Assembly: GCA_014843695.1 (NCBI GenBank)
Contig: CM026390.1
Location: 98,383,470-98,447,469, forward strand
Reading direction: 5' to 3'
Length of the DNA stretch: 64,000 bases
Origin: Archivesica marissinica
Lineage: Eukaryota > Mollusca > Bivalvia > Venerida > Vesicomyidae
Shown here: positions 1 through 10,366 of the stretch, piece by piece
How the letters are laid out: the number at the start of each line of letters is the position of its first letter
Numbering within the stretch: position 1 is the stretch's first letter
Notes under the pieces: generated by a model
Told to the model about the DNA's origin: nothing
What the model saw: the letters and a program-made list of their open reading frames with translations, nothing else
The model's database searches: none
Program-made: the position numbers and the translations under genes

Positions 1-50
1 TGCCGAATCCCTGTGATCTCAGCAAGGTCTTCTCTCACACTCTGTCTTAC

Positions 51-141
51 TGACATAAATGAACTTCACCGTAGGTTGATACATCTGTCTCCCAATGAAA
101 CAGTCCAGGTCGTCACACGGCCCTTCATTTGCCGTGACAGG
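51..141 (-). CDS. possible partial exon, unrecognised protein
   Basis: On the - strand a 91-bp stretch reads without stops as PVTANEGPCDDLDCFIGRQ followed by a short MYQP-containing tail. It lies between an acceptor-like TTTCGAAG and a good donor (GTAAGA). The mixed, cysteine-containing composition looks like protein and is quite unlike the satellite next to it. I do not recognise the family. Upstream exons would have to lie beyond the satellite and the next exon off the left edge, so this may be a chance ORF. Confidence 0.2.
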
Positions 142-236
142 CTTCGAAATAATATAATGTAGCCGGTATTGAATATAATTGTGCATGAGCCAACACCAAG
201 TATAAGGCTGTTTTGTTTCGGTACTGCGAGGTCGAC

Positions 237-975
237 TGACAGTACGATACAATACGGTAGGTACGATACGGTAGGTACGATACAATACGATAGGTAGGTA
301 CGATACGGTAGGTACGATACGATACGATACGGTAGGTACGATATAATACGATACGATAGGTAAGTACGATACGGTAGGTACGATACGATACGATAGGTAG
401 GTACGATATGGTAGGTACGATACGATACGGTAGGTACGATACGGTAAGTACGATACAATACGATACGATACGGTACGGTACGATTCGATACGATAGGTAC
501 GGTACGGTACGATACCATACGGTATGATAGGGTACGGTACGATACGATACGGTGTGATACGGTACGGTACGGTACGGTATTGTAGGTACGATAGGTACGA
601 TACAATAAGATACGGTAGGTACGATACGGTAGGTACGATACGGTAGGTACGATACAATACGATACGATAAGGTAGGTACGACAGGTAGGTACGATACGGT
701 AGGTACGATACAATACGATACGATAGGTAGGTACGATATGGTAGGTACGATACGATACGGTAGGTACGATACGGTAAGTACGATACAATACGATACGATA
801 CGGTACGGTACGATTCGATACGATAGGTACGGTACGGTACGATACCATACGGTATGATAGGGTACGGTACGATACGATACGGTGTGATACGGTACGGTAC
901 GGTACGGTATTGTAGGTACGATACGGTACGATACGATACGGTACGGTACTGTAGGTACGATACGATACGATACAA
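237..975. repeat. pentanucleotide satellite (GATAC/GGTAC) with higher-order duplication
   Basis: About 740 bp built from GATAC and GGTAC words with GGTAG and AATAC variants. A block of about 211 bp at 383-593 recurs, apparently without change, at 713-923, an offset of 330 bp, so the array also grew by segmental duplication. The unit contains no stop on the - strand, which produces long artefactual Tyr/Arg/Ile/Val ORFs in all three frames. Confidence 0.9.
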
Positions 976-1244
976 TTGGTATCACTCATTTCACATTACA
1001 TGAATAACAGAGGTATGGGACAAACACTAATATACACATGCAGGATCTGGAAAGTAAATCAAATGGTGTTGAAATGTGCATGTTTATAAATATACGGCTA
1101 TTTCAAGCTATTGGGTATTTACGCAACATATGTTGTTATGTGTATATTGTCATTGTTTGATACAATTATTACCGGATTCGGGAGTCATGAAGCACATTTG
1201 TTTGATATTATTCAACTGTTACTTATTATAAATGCACCTGTGAA

Positions 1245-1498
1245 TTAACCCGCCAATCACAACTAAAGTCGCCATTGCAAACAGCATAGAGCCAGATCAG
1301 ATGGCACAGAACGTGCACATAGCGTGCTGTCTGATCAGTCTCTTTTTATATCTGTTTGCTATTCGGACAGTGGAGTTAAAACACTTGTTGAATAGCGAAC
1401 AACATAGATTCTGATTAGACGCGGTGCTACGCCGATGCCGATCTGGATCTATGTTGTTTGCACATTCCGTCCAATTTATTCGACATGTTAAGGGTTAA
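1245..1498. mobile_element. MITE-G copy, TTAA ends, two hairpins
   Basis: The copy begins TTAACCCGCCA and ends GTTAAGGGTTAA. Two imperfect stem-loops lie inside, around GCAAACAGCATAGAGCC and around ATCTATGTTGTTTGC. The same arrangement recurs at 7258, 8929 and 61100. TTAA ends suggest a piggyBac- or Kolobok-type mobiliser. Confidence 0.7.
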
Positions 1499-1606
1499 AT
1501 CTAACAATCAAAGGCCATTAAATGAATAAAACTCAGCTTTTATAAGTCATACTTATCTGTCGCTGTAGTTATAAAGCATTACTCATCAACGTTTCAAATG
1601 TTTGGT

Positions 1607-1984
1607 CTGGTAATCCAGGGATCGCAGGTACGATCCCTCGTCTGACACTAATATAATTAACAGTCTTTCAGATGGGACGTTAAACCGAGGTCTCGTGTCG
1701 GTGCTTTACACCGTGCACGTAAAAGTACCAGAGGAGACTCTGAAATGGGTGTTTTACGTTTATTTATCGTCGCTACCGGTTGCCCATATGAGCGACGCCT
1801 CCTGAAGAGATTAGTCATTTTAGATTTTTGGAGGATAGTGCAATGATACAGACTGTTACCACTGGACTACAGATCCGTCTGTGAAATGGGTCTGTGTCTG
1901 TATCATGCACTATCCCCCAAAAATCTAAAATGACGCTCATATGGGCAACCGGTAGCGATGATAAATAAACGTAAAACACACACA
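1607..1984 (+). mobile_element. SINE-A, 5'-truncated, interrupted by another SINE-A
   Basis: This is a tRNA-Thr-like SINE missing the first part of its tRNA head. The B-box region, the body (CAGAGGAGACTCTG-like) and the tail (GATAAATAAACGTAAAACAC) are present. It is split at 1750 by an inverted copy of the same family. Confidence 0.8.
1751..1881 (-). mobile_element. internally deleted SINE-A nested in SINE-A
   Basis: A 131-bp inverted SINE-A carries only its tail half and the first bases of its tRNA head; about 160 bp of the middle are missing. It is flanked by an exact 10-bp duplication, TGAAATGGGT, at 1741-1750 and 1882-1891, which marks it as a separate insertion into the older copy. Confidence 0.8.
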
Positions 1985-2635
1985 TTTCAAATGTTTCATA
2001 TTTGTTTACGTAAATTATTTTAATTCATCTTCTATAGTGATTGCATCACTCTGCATAAAGCATACTCGCAATGTCGTTAAAAAGTCAACACCTGAAACAG
2101 GCAGGGTAGGCGTTTCTCAAATTAAAATTGTCCATATTTACAAGTAGTTCTTAAAAACGGATAAAATAGTCCATATGTGTTTAGTGGATATAGCGATTGG
2201 CAGTAGCGTTCTTGTGTAGCTTGTTCCAGAGTACTATGGATGCAGGTACGAAGCTATTCTGGTATATGTTTTTACGGGCTCTGATTTGGCAGTAGCGTTT
2301 GTTGTATAGCACAATTTGCATTTAAAACGTTTTAGTCCATATTTGCTACTTGGAACAGTGTAAACTGTAAGACACGCCCTTTCTCGCAACGAACGCTGCC
2401 TAATAGGCTTACCGCGAATGCGCATATGCCCGCAACTGTATACAACCAAAGCACATACATTCATCGAATGACATGCAATGGCGATGTAAATAAATTATAT
2501 AATAGCATTTAATTGCTACATGTAGTCCGGTAACTCATTCCAATTGTTAATTAGTTGGTGTGTGAAGGAGTTAAATTTAACGAGGTTTGTGAAACTTCAG
2601 ACAATGACCCATACCCTGGCTGTTGAAGAATTCAA
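1985..2635. other. no gene seen
   Basis: AT-rich sequence. A 76-codon ORF on the - strand (2234-2464) has no recognisable domain. Nothing else is supported. Confidence 0.5.
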
Positions 2636-3030
2636 ATAAGTAAGTAAGTAATTTGTTTATTATAGTGACCTGTGTACATATCAGACAATATTTACATATA
2701 AATTATACAATTAAATACGCCCGGCCCAATGGGCCTATAAGTCACTTACAAATATAATACTAGAAACATATCACATGATAAAACACATACAACAGTATTT
2801 CTCTGACAAACAAAATAGTCGATTATAGTAGTTATATCAAAACTAGTAATGTGGCAAAGGGACATAGATGTTCCACTTCGTCTCTTAATAGCTGAGCACA
2901 CTCTATATCATCTACAGGCCTGCTTCACTTGTATCGCATTCATTTAAAAATGTATCTTAATCGTGGAGTGTGGATTTTATGACTGGTAGAACTCCTATCC
3001 TTTCTATTAGGCCCTATTAGTTAGCACCTG
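2636..3030 (-). mobile_element. possible LINE 3' end fragment
   Basis: A short TAAG repeat is followed by TTTGTTTATTATAGTGACC and a GCCCGGCCCAATGGGCC palindrome. A similar arrangement of a simple repeat then CTTTATTTATAG occurs at 16573-16700. That layout fits the 3' end of a non-LTR element on the - strand, but no coding part is present. The remainder of the stretch shows nothing. Confidence 0.25.
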
Positions 3031-3032
3031 TA

Positions 3033-3332
3033 TGTGTTTTACGTTTATTTATCGTCGCTACCGGTTGCCCATATGAGCAACGCCTCCTGAAGAGATTAGG
3101 CCTAGTCATTTTAGATTGTTGGAGGATAGTGCAATGATACATACAGATACCCATTCCAGAGTCTCCTCTGGTTCTTTTACGTGTACGATGTAGGCCTACA
3201 GCACCGACACGAGACCTGGGTTTAACGTCCCATCTGAAAGACTGTTAATTTTATTAGGTCAGACGGGGGATCGAACCTGCGATCCCTGGATTACCAGGCC
3301 AGCGTGTTACCACTGGACTACAGATCCGTCTG
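3033..3332 (-). mobile_element. SINE-A full-length copy
   Basis: Full-length tRNA-Thr-like SINE on the - strand. The tail GTTTTACGTTTATTTATCG is at the left and the tRNA head, ending CAGATCCGTCTG, is at the right. In the head the anticodon stem and loop read CTGG-CCTGGTAA-CCAG-like, with the anticodon position GGT. Confidence 0.85.
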
Positions 3333-3774
3333 TAAGTTATCCGTGTTCCCGGATAGAAATATGTGTATACTTATTACGTCCCTTTGATTTCAATCCACCT
3401 AACCTCGATTGCGCATATAGATCTTGTGACCTGTCAAAATTCTAGAAAGAAATCAAGAGTTCAAAAACACGTTGAGACGAATATATACAAATGATAGGTA
3501 CGTTTCTATGAATAAATGGATGGCCATTTACCAACTGAAACAATAAATGCATACTAATAGGTTTCATTATGAAATTGCTTCCGTTTTTCCAGCCCAAGTT
3601 GAGTAGTTTTCGGACAGTGTAATGCTTATTATCATTAATGTCAAGCACCTTGCGGGGACATAGTAATGTGTTCGTTGTATGTCTTCGACAACAAAAAACA
3701 TTTAATATAAGAGATTATTCGGTTCTAACTTGAGCAATGTGCCCGACCTAGCTCCTAGGATACTGGTGTAGTAA
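3333..3774. other. no gene seen
   Basis: Unremarkable AT-rich sequence. A 68-codon - strand ORF at 3442-3648 shows no motif. Confidence 0.5.
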
Positions 3775-4128
3775 CTGTAGTGTATTTCGGCATGGATAGA
3801 ACACCGACCCGGCTAGCTCAGTTGGTTGAGCGCTCCGACTAGTGTTCAGGAGGTTGTGGGTCTGAGTCCCTCGTCGGGTCACTAACCTTTCCGCTCGTTG
3901 CTTGGGTACATTAATGGCAAAGGGGATATCTGGTTTGGTACGGGCAAAGCAGTAGGGGTGCGACTCCAGTGATCGCAGTGCAGCTCCTAATGAATAAAAG
4001 AGGGAAAAGTGTAGTATATATCAGCATGGGTAGAACATCAGCCTGGCTAGCTCAGTTTGTAGAGCTGTCTGACTAGTGTTTGGGAGGTCCTGGGTTTGAG
4101 TCCCACGTTGTGTCACTAACTTTTCCAC
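3775..4128 (+). mobile_element. tandem pair of tRNA-derived SINE fragments
   Basis: Two diverged copies, about 3775-3895 and 4009-4128. Each has the lead-in TGTAGTRTATTTCGGCATG-like, a D-arm CGGCTAGCTCAGTT and a B box such as GGGTCTGAGTCCC. The first has complementary acceptor-stem-like ends (GACCCGG and TCGGGTC). The second is too mutated to be a tRNA gene. Both are better read as SINE heads than as functional tRNAs. Confidence 0.55.
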
Positions 4129-4731
4129 TCTTTCTTTGCTTGATCACTTTACTGGGATCCTGCAAGATTTGCCCCTTACCGTGGATTTGTTCCTGCGATT
4201 AATTGTTGTACTCACGCTTATCCCACAATCAGCTTCTCGGAAGTTCTGTATTGTTTGATGGTAGCAAGGCAACTGTGGTTCTCTGGAGGTCATTGGGCTA
4301 TGAGTACGATGATATTTTCTAGAGTCCAGATGTTTCAATATATCGATGTGACACGACCAACATTGGTGAAGGAAGCCGTTTTTGAAAGAAGATATATCTG
4401 ATATTATCACAGGACTTGTGATTCTGTAAAGGAAGATGCTGCCTTCAGTTGTCGCCTTTTAGCACACCACTTCAAGAATAACACCTGACTAGACACTGTA
4501 CAACGATTCTACACAACACGATCAATCGACAGAGCCTGGATTGTATAATCTTTGGAGAATGCTCACACACACTTGCTGTGCGGCGGGGAGAGTAAACAAT
4601 TCTACATATTATCATCACCATGGGCATGAAGTGTGTCACTCGATTCAAGGTGTTCACATGAACACCTGCCATGGATGCAACCACAACATGGTTTATTCAC
4701 ACATCCTGGAGATTTTAATATATTATGCAGG
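4129..4731. other. no gene seen
   Basis: No SINE, MITE or convincing coding segment recognised. ORFs on both strands are short and overlap each other. Confidence 0.45.
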
Positions 4732-4737
4732 GATCGT

Positions 4738-5017
4738 TCTAGAGGGCGATGTGGGCGAAATAGTCGCCCTAGGGACCCTGACTTCGCTCTCTGGGGACCT
4801 CACTTCTCCCTGGTTTTTACGATTTTCAAACAAAAATGTTGTCTAGTAAGATACACTGGCCCATTATAGAGCACTCCTTCTATTAAAATGTTGTATTTAA
4901 TGGTTGCACTGTGCATTTTAACCCTATTTTGCAGAAGTATGTTAAAGAACACCATTTAAGGAAACGATCACGCGCTTTCTCACTTCTCCCAAAAATTCCG
5001 ACCTAGAATGAACCCTG
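4738..5017 (+). mobile_element. MITE-F copy with 6-bp duplication
   Basis: The copy starts CAGGGATCGTTCTAG and ends CTAGAATGAACCCTG, with terminal inverted repeats of about 15 bp. It is flanked by ATTATG at 4732-4737 and 5018-5023. The internal region (CTGGCCCATTATAGAGCAC...) matches the other MITE-F copies. Confidence 0.85.
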
Positions 5018-5023
5018 ATTATG

Positions 5024-5472
5024 ACGTGTATATGTCAATCTGTTTTTGGTGTTTAATGTTGCACCAACAGCTTAGTTCATCTCGCGACTCCCGCTATGAG
5101 ACACAGGGTGCCCTTCCGAGTCAGGCACAAATTGGCACCTGGGTAGAACCACCAACCTTTTGCAAGTCAGCTGGAATAAAATGACATCCCGGTGGAATTT
5201 GACATCCCCGTTGGGATGCAAACTTAGTGAATGTTTTGGAGTCGACCACCCCTGACCGCTCGGACAAGTGTAAATCTTATTTAATTGTTGAGTCATACAA
5301 ATCTAACTATGAATATACTATAGGTGACCCGGCCACGTTGCAAAATACTGATATATTGCCAGCGGGTTTCCAGCTTTTCCCTAAGTCATTGACCATTGTG
5401 GAGGTGACAATGAAGGCTTGATATAAGCTCAACTTATAATCTATATTTGGTTGTGGTGTGTCATTATAATTA
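5024..5472. other. no gene seen
   Basis: Two short ORFs (5072-5296 on -, 5227-5421 on +) show no recognisable domain. No repeat identified. Confidence 0.4.
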
Positions 5473-5485
5473 ATGAGGGCAAACT

Positions 5486-6105
5486 CCGGTGTGTGGGAAC
5501 TTCACACTCTGTGTGTGAGTGAACTTCACTCTGGGTGTGTGGGGTGTGGGAACTTCACTATGGGTGTGTTGGAATTTCGCTATTGGTGTGTGGGAACCTC
5601 GCTATGGGTGTGTGGGAACTTTGTGTGGGAACTTCACTATGGGTGTGTGGGAATGTTTGCTATGTGTGTGTGGGAACTTCATTATGGGTGTGTGGGAACT
5701 TTGCTATGGGTGTGTGGGAACTTCACTATTGGTGTGTGGGAACTTTGCTATGGCTGTGTGGGAACTTCGCTATGGGTGTGTGGGAATGTTTGCTATGTGT
5801 GTGTGGGAACTTCACTATGGGTGTGTGGGAACTTCGCTATGGGTGTATGGAAACTTCACTATGGGTGTGTGGGAACTTCACTATTGGTGTGTGGGAACTT
5901 CACTATGGGTGTGTGGGAACTTCACTATTGGTGTGTGGGGTGTGGGAACTTGGCTATGGGTGTGTGGGAACTTGGCTATGGGTGTGTGGGAACATTGCTA
6001 TGGGTGTGTGGGAACTTCGCTATGGGTGTGTGGGAACTTCGCTATGGCTCTGTGGGAACTTCGCTATGGGTGTGTGGGAACTTCGCTATGGGTGTGTGTA
6101 CATAC
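5486..6105. repeat. 22-bp minisatellite
   Basis: About 27 copies of a 22-bp unit, GTGTGTGGGAACTTCGCTAT plus two bases, with ACTTCACT, ATTGGTG and AATGTTTGCT variants. It is open in all + strand frames (for example GNFAMGVWEL), which reflects the unit's lack of stops rather than coding. Confidence 0.9.
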
Positions 6106-6735
6106 ATTGTAGGTTGAAGTGGAGGTGTACACTGGCGTGATACTACCGTTTACATACATTGTAGGTTGAAGTGGAGGTGTACACTGGCGTGATACTACCG
6201 TTTACATACATTGTAGGTTGAAGTGGAGGTGTACACTGGCGTGATACTACCGTTTACATACATTGTAGGTTGAAGTGGAGGTGTACACTGGCGTGATACT
6301 ACCGTTTACATACATTGTAGGTTGAAGTGGAGGTGTACACTGGCGTGATACTACCGTTTACATACATTGTAGGTTGAAGTGGAGGTGTACACTGGCGTGA
6401 TACTACCGTTTACATACATTGTAGGTTGAAGTGGAGGTGTACACTGGCGTGATACTACCGTTTACATACATTGTAGGTTGAAGTGGAGGTGTACACTGGC
6501 GTGATACTACCGTTTACATACATTGTAGGTTGAAGTGGAGGTGTACACTGGCGTGATACTACCGTTTACATACATTGTAGGTTGAAGTGGAGGTATACAC
6601 TGGTGTGATACTGTCGTTTACATACATTGTAGGTTGAAGTGGAGGTATACACTGGCGTGATACTACCGTTTACATACATTGTAGGTTGAAGTGGAGGTAT
6701 ACACTGACGTGAGACTGCCGTTTACATACATTGTA
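6106..6735. repeat. 52-bp minisatellite
   Basis: About 12 copies of a 52-bp unit that includes GGAGGTGTACACTGGCGTGA and CATACATTGTAGGTTGAAGT. The first copies are essentially identical and the last three carry changes (GGAGGTATAC, ACTGTCG), so recent homogenisation is at the left. The array directly abuts the 22-bp array. Confidence 0.92.
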
Positions 6736-7022
6736 TCTGAAAATATTTATGTGCAGGTGCAAAGTGTGAGATATTACGATAAATTAGTACGAATCTTTGT
6801 GATCATTGATAGCACATCATTTTTCATGATAAACAACAACAACAACAACAACAACACAGTATTTTAGAACTTGTTTAGATAAATTTGTTACGTCAATAAA
6901 CGTCGTATACATTATTCATTGAAATACTCCGATTCTGTGGCAGATATTTGGGAAATGATTATAAGAAATTATATTCCGTAGAAATTTTCATTTTTCACCG
7001 ATGTACTTATTGTCACTTTAAT
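6736..7022 (+). mobile_element. MITE-K right-end fragment plus (AAC)n
   Basis: About 24 bp of AAC repeat at 6834-6857 precede sequence resembling the right half of the MITE-K copy at 62427-62927. Shared features are ACGTC near AAACGTCGTA, then GTAGAAAT..TTTTTCA, and an end GATGTACTTATTGTCACTTTAA. The left end is missing. Confidence 0.5.
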
Positions 7023-7257
7023 GTCCCTACATCCTAAACATGATAAACACTAGTTTGCATTGCATTGATCAATGTTTTATTTGATTGGATGGAGAAAGCG
7101 ACATAGCTATATAGTTATAGCAAATAATTATAACATACTGTACATAAAACTACAATGTGTGCGTATTTCATTTGAATAACAAAAACCAGTATTACAAATA
7201 CTGTGGAAACTGGAGCCGGTCAATAACAGAACCCCTGTAAATGGGAAATCCCTCAAA

Positions 7258-7443
7258 TTAACAGTTTGCACGCTAGCGGCAGATAAAATCACTTTTGCAA
7301 ACAGCATAGAGCTCTATTATTCGGATAGTGGAGCTAAGACACTTGGCTGAATAGCAAACAACATAGATCCTGATCAGATGCGGCGGATCTGGATCTATCT
7401 CGTTTGCAAATGTGATTTTATTTACTCAGCATGCAAAGGGTTG
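7258..7443. mobile_element. MITE-G/H-related copy, partly deleted
   Basis: Starts TTAACAGTTTGCACGC and ends AGCATGCAAAGGGTTGAA. It contains hairpin sequence GCAAACAGCATAGAGC and GAATAGCAAACAACATAGATCC shared with MITE-G, but the first hairpin lacks one arm. Confidence 0.5.
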
Positions 7444-7544
7444 AACCATTACACTATTTTCTCAGACTCAATATTTGTCCTCCTTTGGTAAATTATAAAC
7501 CGAAACCCCTATTTAAACATAAAATGGACATGTCAGATGATACA

Positions 7545-7680
7545 GGTGGGTTTCCCACCCAGGTACTCCGGTTTCGTCCCGGTTTCCTCCCACATATACG
7601 CTTTCACGTGCCAATGAGAGTGATTAATATAAGTTGTTAAATCTTGTTTTGCTATCATAAAATAAATAAAGTTTATACTT
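7545..7680 (+). mobile_element. SINE-I 3' fragment
   Basis: ACTCCGGTTT..GTTTCCTCCCACATATACGC, then AATAAATAAAGTTTATAC. It corresponds to the non-tRNA part of the elements at 16735, 23342 and 30388. Confidence 0.55.
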
Positions 7681-8136
7681 TTATTTAACATTTATATGTT
7701 ATGGATAGTCAAAATAATTGATATGTAACGGCACATTCACTCTTAACCAAGGGTTTAGCAGGATGACCAGCATTTATCAAGAGGTGAATCCAGGAATTGG
7801 CATTAGGCGCGGGTAAGTTGGCTTGGGTATGTACCCATAAACATTTTGGCGGAGCCCAAAAAAATGTTTGGTGCATTCTGGTACATTTTCATTTAAATTC
7901 CATATTGCCTCTTCTCTCTCCCTCATGGCGATGGAATCCATTAGGAATGAGGTGTCGAGAGTGTTTAATATAAGTAGTTTCGCAATCAAGCTAAATACTG
8001 CACTAATCGGACAGCCAATGCCCTAAACGGATAATTAATTTGACATATTTATGAGTTCCAAAAACTGTAAAGTATTGGGAAATAAAATAAAATGGTTAAC
8101 AGTCTTTATTTATTGAACATCTGGCATTGACTCTTT
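7681..8136. other. intergenic, with SINE-B 3' fragment at about 7889-7996
   Basis: ATTTAAATTCCATATTGCC, then the ATGGAATCC..GAATGAGG region and TTTCGCAATCAAGCTAAA, match the body and tail of SINE-B on the + strand. No gene is seen. Confidence 0.55.
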
Positions 8137-8932
8137 GCATGCTGGTTAAAATAACTGCTATAAATAGTGGAAGTAATTGTAGCAGACGACAATTCATAAA
8201 TGTGCATCATCTTATTTGTGGCTGAAAACTCTGGAAATATGTCATGGAATTAACGACACAATTCTAATGAAATTGCATAACATATTTGTCATGGAATTAA
8301 CGACACACTTCTAATGAAATTGCATAACATATTTGTCATGGAATTAACGACACACTTCTAATGAAATTGCATAACATATTTGTCATGGAATTAATGACAC
8401 ACTTCTAATGAAATTGCATAACATATTTGTCATGGAATTAACGACACAATTCTAATGAAATTGCATAACATATTTGTCATGGAATTAATGACACAATTCT
8501 AATGAAATTGCATAACATATTTGTCATGGAATTAACGACACACTTCTAATGAAATTGCATAACATATTTGTCATGGAATTAATGACACACTTCTAATGAA
8601 ATTGCATAACATATTTGTCATGGAATTAATGACACAATTCTAATGAAATTGCATAACATATTTGTCATGGAATTAACGACACAATTCTAATGAAATTGCA
8701 TAACATATTTGTCATGGAATTAATGACACAATTCTAATGAAATTGCATAACATATTTGTCATGGAATTAACAACACAATTCTAATGAAATTGCATAACAT
8801 ATTTGTCATGGAATTAATGACACAATTCTAATGAAATTGCATAACATATTTGTCATGGAATTAACGACACAATTCTAATGAAATTGCATAACATATTTGA
8901 CTTATATTTTCACCGATAGCGTGCAGAGTTAA
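8137..8932. mobile_element. MITE-H carrying an expanded internal minisatellite
   Basis: The left side, ACTCTTTGCATGCTGG then TATAAATAGTGG and GCAGACGACAATTCAT, matches the reverse complement of 61510-61605. The right end reads AGCGTGCAGAGTTAA. Between them, a motif present about once in the 61432-61605 copy is repeated about 14 times. Confidence 0.6.
8240..8899. repeat. 47-bp minisatellite inside MITE-H
   Basis: About 14 copies of a 47-bp unit, GTCATGGAATTAACGACACA followed by CTTCTAATGAAATTGCATAA and CATATTT. Two substitutions (ACG/ATG, AATT/CTT) are distributed in a mosaic pattern. Confidence 0.92.
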
Positions 8933-9175
8933 CCCATAACCTGCCAAATAAATTGGACGGAATGTACAAACAACATAGATCCAGCTCGTCCAGGCGTTGC
9001 TCCGCATCTGATCAGGATCTATGTTGTTTGCTATTCAGACAAGTGTTTTAGCTCCGCTATCCGAATAGCAAACAGCATAGAGCCTGAGCTATCTGGCACA
9101 TTCTGTGCCATCTGATCTGGCTCTATGCTGTTTGCAAAAAAGGACTTTAGTTGTGATTGACATGTTACGGCTTAA
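8929..9175. mobile_element. MITE-G copy, two hairpins
   Basis: TTAACCCATAACCTGCC at the left and CATGTTACGGCTTAA at the right. Stem-loop 1 is built on CAACATAGATCCAG and GGATCTATGTTGTTTGC, stem-loop 2 on GCAAACAGCATAGAGCC and GGCTCTATGCTGTTTGC. Its left TTAA is shared with the right end of MITE-H, so one element inserted at the edge of the other. Confidence 0.7.
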
Positions 9176-9573
9176 AGGTCAATTTGGAAAAGATTTCACT
9201 GTTGAATATGTGGGTGGAGCATTGTGACAATTAGTTCCCCCTTAGGGTAAATAATTAAAGTTATTATAGTAATATTGGTTTTTGCCTAGTTATATCTGAT
9301 AACACTATTGTATTTGATTGTGAGAAGATACCGGTATAGTCAACAAGGTTCGTGTAATACATGTAGTTTATGTAGCTTTTATAGGCAGTCAATGTGAAAC
9401 TATAGCTGAAGTTTATAAGCGATTTGTATATATGTGATCTTGCATATAACACTTGGGAGAGAGGTTGGCAGTATCCGGAGATAGATAGATGTATAGATAG
9501 ATGTATTGATTTTGTGTGGTGGTGTAAGTTGAGGTTGTTTTCTCTTTGTTAAAAATATTCAAGTCCAATAATT
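9176..9573. other. no gene seen
   Basis: AT-rich sequence with a short GATAGATA run near 9480-9510. No supported feature. Confidence 0.45.
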
Positions 9574-9690
9574 TATTATAGCTTGATTGCGAAACAAGCT
9601 TTTACAACATTTAGGTTATTCGCTCTCGACACGCCATTCCTGATGGAATCCATCGCCACGAGGGAGTGAGAAGATGCAATGTGGAATTAA
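9574..9690 (-). mobile_element. SINE-B tail fragment
   Basis: TTATAGCTTGATTGCGAAAC, then CATTCCTGATGGAATCCATC and GCCACGAGGGAG are the reverse complement of the SINE-B body and tail. The tRNA head is missing. Confidence 0.65.
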
Positions 9691-9748
9691 ATTTCTTCGC
9701 CGAAGGACACCACCTGTCTCAGCTATTTATTGCGGGTCAGGGACCTCT

Positions 9749-9985
9749 GTGGCTGAGTCACTTACCCCTCACCGCTGCAGGTTCGAATCCCACTGGGGTG
9801 TCAAATTCTTTCAAATGAGGAAGCGATCCATCTGGATTGTGGAACGCCGTTGGCCTTGTCTGGGTTCCCGTCTGTGTCTGAAATATTTCTTTGATGACCA
9901 CCCACGGTCTTCTTCCTTCACCCATATCAGCTTGAGAGTTGCCATAAGTTGGTGTGACTTCAAGCTCCAAAAAACAAACAAAACC
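9749..9985 (+). mobile_element. SINE-D copy
   Basis: The tRNA-like head GGGACCTCTGTGGCTGAG with B box GGTTCGAATCCC is followed by the body TCTTTCAAATGAGGAAGC and the tail GTGTGACTTCAAGCTCC..AAACAAACAAA. Same family as 60838 and 63788. Confidence 0.7.
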
Positions 9986-10024
9986 AATCAATTAGTTCCT
10001 TACGTCACAGCTAAGTCTTAAGTA

Positions 10025-10127
10025 TGTGATAGCTCCGTTAATGAATGTTGGATGACCACCCAAGGTCTTACTTCACCAATATTAGCTTGAGAGTTTCCAT
10101 AAGTGATAGCTCCGTTAATGAATGTTA
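10025..10127. repeat. 24-bp direct repeat around a SINE-D fragment
   Basis: GTGATAGCTCCGTTAATGAA followed by TGTT occurs at 10025-10048 and 10104-10127. Between them is a SINE-D piece (CACCCAAGGTCTTACTTCACC, TAGCTTGAGAGTTTCCATAA). Either a truncated SINE with a long duplication or a tandem duplication; it lies just upstream of RABGEF1 exon 1. Confidence 0.6.
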
Positions 10128-10165
10128 ACAAGATGTTTCTCTATCTGGAATTGTATCTCTTTCAG

Positions 10166-10366
10166 TTGCTCTTTACGATCTCGACACACTGTTACCATGA
10201 CAACAAAGAAAGTAACCAAGTTGCATGTTGGAGAGTCTGACTTGCTGTGTAAAAATGGCTGTGGTTTCTATGGTAACCAGCTATGGCAGGGCTACTGTTC
10301 CATCTGCTACAGACAGGAGTGTCAGAAGGAGAAGACAGCGCAGCAGGAGGCGCATAAGCAGAAACT
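10166..10366 (+). CDS. RABGEF1: RABGEF1 (Rabex-5) first coding exon, A20 zinc finger
   Basis: Rabex-5 activates Rab5 on early endosomes and binds ubiquitin through an A20-type zinc finger. Here the ATG is at 10197 in good context (ACCATGA), 31 bp after a strong acceptor (TATCTCTTTCAG), so a 5' noncoding exon probably lies upstream. Residues 18-37 are the finger: Cys18, Cys22, Cys34 and Cys37 in a C-x3-C-x11-C-x2-C pattern, with the aromatic pair Phe24-Tyr25 and WQGYC typical of Rabex-5. The exon ends at donor GTAAGAG in phase 2. The ubiquitin-interacting helix that follows the finger in vertebrate Rabex-5 (known of the family) is not obvious here or in exon 2. No promoter could be identified. 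Confidence 0.93.

Noticed and set aside
19..989. Long - strand ORFs rich in Tyr, Arg, Ile and Val in three frames
   Set aside because: They are translations of the GATAC/GGTAC satellite, which lacks stops on that strand; all frames are open at once.
3805..3885. Functional tRNA gene
   Set aside because: Cloverleaf is imperfect, the anticodon arm is unclear and a diverged second copy lies 230 bp on; fits a SINE head.
5473..6140. + strand ORFs of about 200 codons (GVWELHYGCVGTS-like)
   Set aside because: By-product of a 22-bp repeat open in three frames; unit length not a multiple of three, so the peptide cycles through frames.
8240..8899. CRISPR array
   Set aside because: Units are directly adjacent without unique spacers and the sequence is eukaryotic.
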